From JBBQUN01 sp038212405 (GTDB lineage Bacteria; Actinomycetota; Acidimicrobiia; Acidimicrobiales; SZUA-35), in contig JBBQUN010000147.1 of the NCBI GenBank assembly GCA_038212405.1, positions 1 through 11,456 of the forward strand: DNA of 11,456 nt, given 5' to 3'. A program made the position numbers and the translations under genes. The number at the start of each line of letters is the position of its first letter. Positions within the stretch are counted from its first letter, which is position 1. The notes beneath the pieces are model-generated. The model searched no databases, was not told where the DNA came from, and worked only from the letters and a program-made list of their open reading frames with translations. Shown here piece by piece: positions 7,000 through 11,456 of this stretch.

Positions 7000-7019
7000 G
7001 CCATTCCTCAGCAGTAAGG
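6984..7019. repeat. 18-bp tandem duplication across the stop codon
   Basis: CATTCCTCAGCAGTAAG occurs at 6984-7000 and again at 7002-7018, a period of 18 with one mismatch at the unit end. The copy repeats the last codons and the TAA, so a second in-frame TAA stands at 7015-7017. It looks like replication slippage that left the protein unchanged. Confidence 0.9.
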
Positions 7020-7062
7020 GGAAGCGCTGATAGGGGCGACGCTCGCATCGCCGAAGCCGGCG

Positions 7063-7545
7063 TCAGCCAGCTGTTGTTTCAGTTGGAGCCGGAGGGTTGT
7101 AGATCGTCGGCGGCGTCACGTCCACCTTGGGTATCGCTACTGACGTAGCGGTTGTTGGCGCCGCAGTTGCGGGTGTCGTTGTCGGACTCGTTGCTCGGGG
7201 CCGGGTGGTGGGTGGGCTGGTAACTCGGGGGTTCGTTGCTGGGGGCTGCGTGACCGCAACAGCCGCGGTCGTGGTCGGGGCTTCGGTGACCACCGTGGTC
7301 AACGCCGTTGTGCTGGTGGTTGTCGTGGGGGTGGTGGTCGGCGTGGACGTGGTGGTGGTCGGGCGGAGCGTGGTGGTGGTCGGCGGTGCGGTCGTCGTCG
7401 TTCGAACCACCGGTTCGACGGTCGTTGCTTCGACGTCGATGCCAGGATCGTCGTCTGACAGCAGCAGATAGCCGTTGACGCCGAAAACGGCGAGTACGAC
7501 GGCGACGCCGAGCACTCGCTTCATTTCATATGCTGGAAACTCCAT
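7063..7545 (-). CDS. Thr/Pro-rich (mucin-like) membrane-anchored surface protein
   Basis: From ATG 7545 the product has 160 residues. A short N-terminus (MEFPAYEMKR) is followed by a hydrophobic anchor at about 11-29, an acidic DDDPG turn, and then about 100 residues dominated by Thr runs with Pro, Ala and Ser (blocks like TTTTAPPTTTT and PTTTTSTP). The final 20 residues are less repetitive (IPKVDVTPPTIYNPPAP). Such segments are unfolded, extended and, in actinobacteria, often O-mannosylated; this suggests a wall-spanning stalk or spacer. No enzyme domain is attached. The frame opens at 7611, but GGAAGGTGAG just before 7545 makes that start better; ATG 7524 is a weaker alternative. The opposite strand is Val/Gly-rich and open only as a shadow. 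It is convergent with the anchored protein on the left and divergent from the arfB-like gene. Confidence 0.7.
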   Translation of the reverse strand: MEFPAYEMKRVLGVAVVLAVFGVNGYLLLSDDDPGIDVEATTVEPVVRTTTTAPPTTTTLRPTTTTSTPTTTPTTTTSTTALTTVVTEAPTTTAAVAVTQPPATNPRVTSPPTTRPRATSPTTTPATAAPTTATSVAIPKVDVTPPTIYNPPAPTETTAG

Positions 7546-7552
7546 TGGTCCA

Positions 7553-7560
7553 CTCACCTT
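7553..7560 (-). promoter_or_regulatory. Ribosome binding site fixing the start at 7545
   Basis: AAGGTGAG ends seven bases before ATG 7545 on the minus strand. No comparable site precedes the longer start at 7611. Confidence 0.6.
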
Positions 7561-7672
7561 CCCGCCCCGCTCAACCAGTATGCGACGCGTTGGGGCCGAG
7601 CGAAAGGTCACCGGGTTGAATCACCCGCTCGGGGCACCGCGAAACCACGTCGAATGGCAGCCGAGCGTCGGG

Positions 7673-7678
7673 TAGCGT
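7673..7678 (+). promoter_or_regulatory. -10-like hexamer of a probable leaderless promoter for the arfB-like gene
   Basis: TAGCGT (TANNNT form) ends seven bases before ATG 7686, and there is no Shine-Dalgarno. This is the arrangement seen for leaderless mRNAs in actinobacteria. No clear -35 is visible. Confidence 0.4.
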
Positions 7679-7685
7679 CGAAGCC

Positions 7686-8102
7686 ATGGCGACCGACGGA
7701 CCTCTTCATGTGAATGGTGGACTCGTCATCCCCGCGACTGAACTCACCTGGCGGTTTGGCCCGTCTGGTGGCCCCGGCGGGCAGCATGCGAACACTGCCA
7801 ACACTCGTGCTGAGCTGGTTTTCGAGATCGCAACGTCGGAGTCGCTCACGGCCTTTCAACGTGATCGTCTCGAGCGAGAGTTTGGGCCACGGCTGAGGAT
7901 CGTCGCCGACGATTCGCGTTCCCAGACCCGCAATCGCGAGGCGGCATTGGAACGAATGTCGCAACGGCTGGCCGAGGCGCTGAAACCCAAGCGAGTCAGA
8001 CGGGCGACTCGGCCCGGCCGGGGGGCCAAAGAGCGACGGCTCAAGGAGAAGCGCCAGCGCAGCGAACGCAAGGCCCGACGCAGTAAAGCGTGGGATGACT
8101 GA
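7686..8102 (+). CDS. arfB: ArfB-type (YaeJ) ribosome-rescue peptidyl-tRNA hydrolase
   Basis: This is a 138-residue protein of the class I release-factor family without codon-recognition domains, the usual ArfB length. Seen: FGPSGGPGGQHANTANTRAEL at residues 24-44, which contains the catalytic GGQ (31-33) that places water at the peptidyl-tRNA ester, and its conserved His/Asn/Thr surroundings. The C-terminal tail from about residue 98 is strongly basic (PKRVRRATRPGRGAKERRLKEKRQRSERKARR, about 100-131). In E. coli ArfB the corresponding tail lies in the empty mRNA channel of stalled ribosomes and so senses non-stop complexes; the same role is inferred. ATG 7686 is favoured because the domain starts soon after it and a -10-like TAGCGT lies seven bases upstream. 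The stop overlaps a possible ATG (8095) of the rhodanese frame as ATGACTGA. Family is nearly certain. Confidence 0.93.
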   Translation: MATDGPLHVNGGLVIPATELTWRFGPSGGPGGQHANTANTRAELVFEIATSESLTAFQRDRLEREFGPRLRIVADDSRSQTRNREAALERMSQRLAEALKPKRVRRATRPGRGAKERRLKEKRQRSERKARRSKAWDD

Positions 8103-8163
8103 ACCGGGCGCCACGAATTTCGGCGGTGCTGCCGGGTCGCTGGCCCTTCGCCACTCGCCGGGA

Positions 8164-8169
8164 CATACT
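8164..8169 (+). promoter_or_regulatory. -10-like hexamer before the rhodanese gene
   Basis: CATACT ends six bases before ATG 8176, where no Shine-Dalgarno is seen. It suits a leaderless start and is one reason to prefer 8176 over the frame's first ATG at 8095. Confidence 0.3.
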
Positions 8170-8175
8170 GACGCG

Positions 8176-8598
8176 ATGGCAGAGATCATCAAAGCATGGG
8201 ACATGGTCGACGAAGCGAAGGCATCGTTGGAGAACCTGACAGCCGAGCAGGTAGAAGCCGAGCGGCTGGCGGCATCTTCGGTGATCGTCGACATCCGCGA
8301 TCATCGAGAGCTGTACCTCAAGGGAAAGATCCCAGGAGCCGTTCATGCGCCTCGGGGCATGCTCGAGTTCTGGGTCGACCCGGCGAGTGAGTACTACCGA
8401 GAGGTATTCACGCCATCGAGTCGCTACATCATCTACTGCGCCGGTGGCGGGCGATCAGCGTTGGCGGCCAAGACCATGAAAGACATGGGCTATGCCGACG
8501 TTGCACACCTCGAGCCTGGATTCGACGGGTGGGAAGCGGCTGGGCTCGAGATCGAAGACATCAAGGCCAGTTCGAAGTGGGTGCCGCGGGCCGACTGA
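8176..8598 (+). CDS. Single-domain rhodanese-like sulfurtransferase
   Basis: The protein has 140 residues from ATG 8176. A helical N-terminus (LTAEQVEAERLAAS, 21-34) leads into VIVDIRDHREL (36-46), GKIPGAVHAPRGMLEFW (50-66) and the active loop IIYCAGGGRSALAA (85-98). C88 is the sulfur-carrying cysteine; the C-A-G-G-G-R-S loop has rhodanese length. The end is EPGFDGWEAAGLEI, the standard closing motif. It would accept sulfane sulfur from thiosulfate or a persulfide and pass it on; the partner is unknown. No signal peptide, so cytoplasmic. An ATG at 8095 overlapping the arfB stop would add 27 residues without family resemblance, so it is less likely, though it would give translational coupling. 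The stop is only five bases from the end of the convergent lipid kinase gene. Confidence 0.9.
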   Translation: MAEIIKAWDMVDEAKASLENLTAEQVEAERLAASSVIVDIRDHRELYLKGKIPGAVHAPRGMLEFWVDPASEYYREVFTPSSRYIIYCAGGGRSALAAKTMKDMGYADVAHLEPGFDGWEAAGLEIEDIKASSKWVPRAD

Positions 8599-8603
8599 GA
8601 CGC

Positions 8604-9494
8604 TCACCCGGCGACGAGCAACGCACCAGGCTGGGCAACGAGGGTGACGGGTGCCGAACCAAACGGTTCCCCGTCGGCCCAGAGCGGTTCCTTGGTTTCG
8701 ATCTCGACTGACTGCGCCCGCAGCATGGTCACCTTGGGGTGCTTGACATGTCGGCCGAGGAACACCGCTGGCATCACTCGAAGGAGTTGCAGCGGCGGGA
8801 CCGACTCGACGATGACCACATCGAGCAGCCCGTCGTCGGCGGCTGCATCAGGACAGATCGCCATGCCCCCGCCGAAGTAGCGGGTGTTGCCGATGGCAAA
8901 GAAGGCGGTGTCGAGCTCGATGCGTTCGCCATCGGCCCGCAACGCAACGTGCACGCGTTCGAGCTGTGCTGCTTCGAGCACGCTGGCCACGGTGTACTTC
9001 AACTGCCCGGGCGGAAACCGCATCGGGTTGGCGCGGGCCGTCACCCGGCCGGAGAACCCAGCCGTTACCACCGAGGCAGCGAAACGCCCGTCGTTGCTCT
9101 GGATCACGTCGATCGACCTGGGGGCTCCGATCAATGCCTGCCGCACGACCGCTCGGTGCTTGCTTGCCGGCAGTGCGAGCCCGGTACCGATATCGAGACC
9201 GCGAGCGAAGTCGTTGCCGGTACCGCTCGGAACGATGCCGACCACGATTGGCGTTCCGGCCAACGACGGCAGCGCGTGGTGGATCAGTCCATCGCCACCG
9301 ACGATCACCAGACGCTGCATCTCGTCTCGGTTGGCGTCGATCACTCCGGGGATGCCTTCGGGTGTTGGCGCCGAGAGGACCGTGGTTGCGAACCCGAGAG
9401 CCTCCGCTGTGGCAACGGCGGCCAACAGCGACTCGCCTCTCTTCCCTCTCAGACCTGGCCGAGAAAGGAAGTGAATACGGTTTGGATCAGTCAC
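8604..9494 (-). CDS. Diacylglycerol kinase-family lipid kinase (YegS/DgkB type)
   Basis: This 296-residue protein has the usual length and all the landmarks of the family. VIVGGDGLIHH at 63-73 carries the nucleotide-binding GGDG. PSGTGNDFAR (89-98) is the second phosphate-binding loop. FFAIGNTRYFGGGMAICPDAAADDGLLDVVI (from about 194) is the core of the C-terminal sandwich, and the end has PLWADGEPFG. It should phosphorylate a lipid hydroxyl with ATP at the inner membrane face: diacylglycerol to phosphatidate in DgkB-like members, other lipids or sphingoid bases in others; the sequence does not settle which. The ATG overlaps the stop of the upstream gene (ATGACTGA, 9487-9494), so the two are co-translated. 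The 3' end nearly abuts the rhodanese gene. Confidence 0.92.
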   Translation of the reverse strand: MTDPNRIHFLSRPGLRGKRGESLLAAVATAEALGFATTVLSAPTPEGIPGVIDANRDEMQRLVIVGGDGLIHHALPSLAGTPIVVGIVPSGTGNDFARGLDIGTGLALPASKHRAVVRQALIGAPRSIDVIQSNDGRFAASVVTAGFSGRVTARANPMRFPPGQLKYTVASVLEAAQLERVHVALRADGERIELDTAFFAIGNTRYFGGGMAICPDAAADDGLLDVVIVESVPPLQLLRVMPAVFLGRHVKHPKVTMLRAQSVEIETKEPLWADGEPFGSAPVTLVAQPGALLVAG

Positions 9495-10170
9495 GGTCCT
9501 GCCAGGTGCAAACGCAAGCCTCGTTGCCTTCGGCGTCAGCCAGTACCCAGAACGCCTTCGCTCGGGCGTCGCTCACCAGTACGCCACCGGCCGCGATCGC
9601 CGTAGCAACTCGAGCCTCAGCCTCGTCATGGGGTACCGAGACGTCGAGGTGGAACCGGTTGCGATCGGTTCGAGGTGCATCCATCTGTTGGAACCAGATC
9701 GCTGGACCTCGCCGATGCGGATCTCGCAAGTCGTGTTGTGCCCCGTCGCTGTCGATTCCTCGATAGCCGAGGATGGCCTTCCAGAACGGTCGAATCGCTT
9801 CGATGTCGAGTGCGTCGATTGCGATCTCGACGCGCTTCGTCGAAGCTGGCGCGGCGACAGCCCCACTTTGCTTTGCGAGTTCCGAGATCGCTCGGGCCAG
9901 TTCGAGGTCGAGGTCGCTCAGGCCGTCGATCTCATGAGTCATCAGCATGACGTGAACCACGCCGGGGTAGCGAACGTCGATGTCGGGGTGATGGTTCGCA
10001 GCGTCGGCGAGTTCAGCGATCCCGCAAGCGAACGTGGCCGCCATCGTGAAGGCTGACACGCCATCGAGCGCTGACGCCTGGTAGGTGGCCTCGACGCTTC
10101 CAAGAAGGTATCGCCAGTCGCTGAGGCCGTCGGCCGTTGCCATTTCATGTGCGGATACGGGTACGGGCAT
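9487..10170 (-). CDS. Pterin-4a-carbinolamine dehydratase fused to a VOC (glyoxalase-like) domain
   Basis: Two domains sit in 227 residues. Residues about 10-104 are a pterin dehydratase (PCD/PhhB). ANHHPDIDVRYPGVVHVMLMTHEIDGLSDLDLELA (58-92) has the diagnostic HHP pair (H60, H61) and the distant THxxxGLxxxD (H79). Residues about 112-226 form a VOC fold: VEIAIDA...FWKAILGY at the start, DPHRRGPAIWFQQMD, RNRFHLDVSV, and a closing VLADAEGNEACVC. PCD recycles 4a-hydroxytetrahydrobiopterin or assists pterin metabolism. VOC domains bind metals and small molecules, but the role here is unknown. I know this pairing from actinobacterial proteins, so it is probably a real fusion. ATG 10170 follows TAACCT by six bases (leaderless style); M10 at 10143 is an alternative. 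It overlaps the lipid kinase start by eight bases. Confidence 0.85.
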   Translation of the reverse strand: MPVPVSAHEMATADGLSDWRYLLGSVEATYQASALDGVSAFTMAATFACGIAELADAANHHPDIDVRYPGVVHVMLMTHEIDGLSDLDLELARAISELAKQSGAVAAPASTKRVEIAIDALDIEAIRPFWKAILGYRGIDSDGAQHDLRDPHRRGPAIWFQQMDAPRTDRNRFHLDVSVPHDEAEARVATAIAAGGVLVSDARAKAFWVLADAEGNEACVCTWQDRD

Positions 10171-10486
10171 GGTGAGAGGTTAGCTGCGGGCTCCCGCACG
10201 ATGGCCGAACATTCACGCCGGATCACCTGGGCGCCAACACGAAACACTGTCGAACGAGTCGGCCGATGCGGAGCAACAGCGCCGGCACCGAACTGGTCTT
10301 CGAGGGCCGGACGGATACCGGTTGATCCGAGGGCTGTCGAGGCCCGCCGAGCAGCTCGGATACTGCTGCGGCGACGTCGCTTGGATTGGCCAATGAGGCA
10401 ATCGCACCCTGATCGACGGCGATACCAATGGTCGTCGAGAACGACACGATGCCAACGATGACGACGTCGCCCCATTCGGCTGCCAG
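10171..10486. other. No recognisable gene; where the histidine kinase ATPase domain would be expected
   Basis: This 316-base stretch follows the last codon of the kinase remnant. After the TGA at 10487-10489, the same frame remains open until about 10223 and reads LAAEWGDVVIVGIVSFSTT... followed by a Ser/Pro-rich section. It lacks the N, G1 and G2 boxes of a HATPase domain, and I recognise nothing in the other frames. It also carries the promoter of the PCD-VOC gene. It may be degraded or replaced sequence. Confidence 0.4.
10177..10182 (-). promoter_or_regulatory. -10-like hexamer of a probable leaderless promoter for the PCD-VOC gene
   Basis: On the minus strand TAACCT ends six bases before ATG 10170. 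There is no Shine-Dalgarno, and the spacing would put transcription at or next to the start codon. The -35 is not recognisable. Confidence 0.4.
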
Positions 10487-11259
10487 TCAATCGTCGAGCG
10501 AGGTCCGATCACCAGCGACATCGAAGATGGCCGAGCGAATCCGATCGATGATGCCGTCGAGGTCATCGACGAATCGCAGGGTCTGCGACTTGGCTTGCTC
10601 ATCTGCCAACCCCGACGCCAACGATTGCAGACCCATACCGATCGTGAACACGTCTTGGATCACGTTGTCATGGAGGTCTCGTGCGACCCGCTCACGATCG
10701 TCGATCAACCGCGACCGCTCCTGAATCGCCTGCGCTTCAGCTTCAGCCGCCACTCGTGCGGTCACATTGCGTACTGCTGCGACGGTGCAGGGACCTTCCG
10801 GGCCGTCGACCGGGCTCAAGCTGATCTCGACGACGAACGCCGAGCCGTCACTGCGACGCGCCTGGAGCCGACTGCCTTCGCCCTCGAACGCACACTGGGC
10901 TGAGCCTGGTAGCTGGTCCGGAGCTTTTGGTGGCGACCAGTCATCGAAGGGTCGATCAGATGCTCGACCGGGCGGCCAAGCAGTTCACCACGGTCGTAGC
11001 CGAACATCGCTTCGAGCTGAGAGTTGACCAGGAGGATCGACCCATCGCCGTCGACCAGGACGATGCCATCAGGCTCAGCGTCGACGACCGCCCAGGCCAC
11101 CTCGTCGCCGATGCTGCCCTCGGCCAGCGGCCGATCAGACCGAACGTTGCTCGCAAGGCGCCGGTTCACCCGGGTCATATGGCCATCGTCAACTGGTTCG
11201 GAGGTCATCGTGACAGTGTGGCCTACCGCCGAGACTGCACTGCCATTTGCCGTTGTCAA
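10487..11259 (-). pseudogene. PAS-HisKA_3 sensor histidine kinase remnant: frameshifted, no ATPase domain
   Basis: Two frames together make one kinase N-terminus. From a TTG at 11259 comes a PAS domain: WAVVDAEPDGIVLVDGDGSILLVNSQ, AMFGYDRGELLGRPVEHLI, then SYQAQPSVRS. The next frame carries straight on as GEGSRLQARRSDGSAFVVEISLSP and into the HisKA_3 dimer/phosphoacceptor helix, ERVARDLHDNVIQDVFTIG, with its His. The break is at about 10883-10884: TCG-AGG-GCG where relatives of this PAS type have Ser-Met-Gly, so one T (TCG ATG GGC) is missing. A TGA at 10487 then ends the protein soon after the phosphoacceptor helices; full kinases of this type continue with a HATPase domain. Such proteins normally sense a ligand or redox state and phosphorylate a LuxR-type regulator, which is also absent here. 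A base-calling error could explain the frameshift but not the lost ATPase domain. Bases 11256-11330 may encode a small membrane leader. Confidence 0.75.
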
Positions 11260-11330
11260 CGCACGATCAACGCAGCGCAGCAGGTGGCGGCAATCGCTGC
11301 CGCGATCTGAACCCAGTTGAGTCGAGCCAT
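11256..11330 (-). CDS. Possible 24-residue hydrophobic leader peptide overlapping the kinase start
   Basis: ATG 11330 opens MARLNWVQIAAAIAATCCAA, followed by LIVR and TGA at 11256-11258. The stop shares bases with the TTG start of the kinase remnant (TTGA), so ribosomes could reinitiate. The 15 central residues are hydrophobic enough for a short membrane helix. No Shine-Dalgarno precedes it. Alternatively it was the membrane-anchored N-terminus of the kinase itself, now in a different frame because of a further indel. Its small size makes this tentative. Confidence 0.3.
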   Translation of the reverse strand: MARLNWVQIAAAIAATCCAALIVR

Positions 11331-11408
11331 TGCGGGATCGAATTCGTATGCTCTAGGCCGCTGCAAAACTCGCCGATCTCATCGTCTGAGCGTTCCAGCG
11401 ACCAGTTG

Positions 11409-11456
11409 GCCCTCGTAGCTCAGTGGATAGAGCGTCGGTTTCCTAAACCGTGTGCG
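11409..11456 (+). tRNA. tRNA-Arg (anticodon CCT), 3' part outside window
   Basis: The first 48 bases of a tRNA are visible: acceptor strand GCCCTCG (11409-11415), TA, a D stem GCTC/GAGC (11418-11421 and 11430-11433) with loop AGTGGATA, then anticodon stem TCGGT/ACCGT around loop TTCCTAA. Positions 34-36 read CCT, so it decodes AGG (Arg). The outermost anticodon-stem pair is T-T. The T arm and acceptor 3' strand lie beyond the end. Confidence 0.9.

Noticed and set aside
7034..7064. GC-rich hairpins between the convergent genes (GGCGA/TCGCC and GACGC/GCGTC) as a terminator
   Set aside because: No T tract follows on either strand and the stems are only five pairs; possible, but not supported.
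7127..7471. Open + strand frame rich in Val and Gly
   Set aside because: It is the mirror of the Thr-rich codons of the minus-strand gene (ACC/ACG give GGT/CGT), with no ribosome site or domain.
7608..8294. Long minus-strand open frame opposite the arfB-like and rhodanese genes
   Set aside because: It covers two genes with unmistakable family motifs on the + strand; its own translation shows no family and is low-complexity Ser/Arg-rich.
8739..9605. Two long + strand frames (also 8884-9474) opposite the lipid kinase
   Set aside because: They are antisense to a gene with GGDG and GTGNDF motifs; composition is Arg/His-rich and without domains, as expected of shadows in GC-rich DNA.
10487..10489. 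Second selenocysteine candidate at the TGA ending the kinase remnant
   Set aside because: The sequence after it matches nothing in the family and no Cys is expected there; it is an ordinary stop in a decayed gene.
10875..10890. Programmed frameshift in the kinase gene
   Set aside because: There is no slippery heptamer, and the downstream part lacks an ATPase domain; a single-base deletion in a decaying gene or a sequence error is simpler.

Overview
The window looks like chromosomal DNA from a GC-rich actinobacterium. My best guess is a marine or freshwater Acidimicrobiia-type organism. The basis is the codon use, GTG and TTG starts, several start codons sitting right behind a -10-like hexamer (leaderless style), a Thr/Pro-rich wall-type protein, and an actinobacterial style of MGMT-like, PcnA-like, PAS/HisKA_3 and PCD-VOC genes. 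No phage, IS, CRISPR or conjugation gene is visible. The taxonomic call is inference from style, not from a marker gene.

Layout. Bases 1-1160 (+) hold the end of one sulfotransferase and a second, complete sulfotransferase joined to it by a GTGA overlap. The second gene is interrupted by one in-frame TGA (363-365), exactly where relatives of this family have the first Cys of a Cys-Gly-Cys-Gly motif. The frame stays open and conserved for 264 codons afterwards, and a hairpin-capable segment follows the TGA at once. This is the most interesting feature in the window: a candidate selenocysteine-containing sulfotransferase, with a recent nonsense mutation as the main alternative.

Bases 1139-5834 (-) are a same-strand run, read from right to left: a small three-helix membrane protein, a PA14-containing GH3 beta-glucosidase, an anchored beta-rich protein one base behind it, a stand-alone HD protein resembling the tail of a CCA-adding enzyme, and an alkyltransferase-like (ATL) DNA-repair protein. 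Bases 5835-6222 are a divergent intergenic region. Bases 6223-6999 (+) encode a membrane-anchored exported protein with a short tandem duplication near each end of its gene. A mucin-like Thr/Pro-rich anchored protein lies opposite (7063-7545, -).

Bases 7686-8598 (+) carry an ArfB-type ribosome-rescue hydrolase and a single-domain rhodanese. Bases 8604-10170 (-) carry a diacylglycerol-kinase-family lipid kinase and, overlapping its start, a pterin dehydratase-VOC fusion. Bases 10487-11259 (-) are the remains of a PAS-HisKA_3 histidine kinase with a clear one-base frameshift and no ATPase domain. Its expected C-terminal region (10171-10486) holds nothing I recognise. The window ends inside a tRNA-Arg(CCT) gene.

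The genes do not form one pathway. The sulfotransferase pair and the GH3 cluster point to sulfated or glycosylated polymers and glycosides. The rest is repair, RNA maintenance, ribosome rescue, lipid and cofactor housekeeping.
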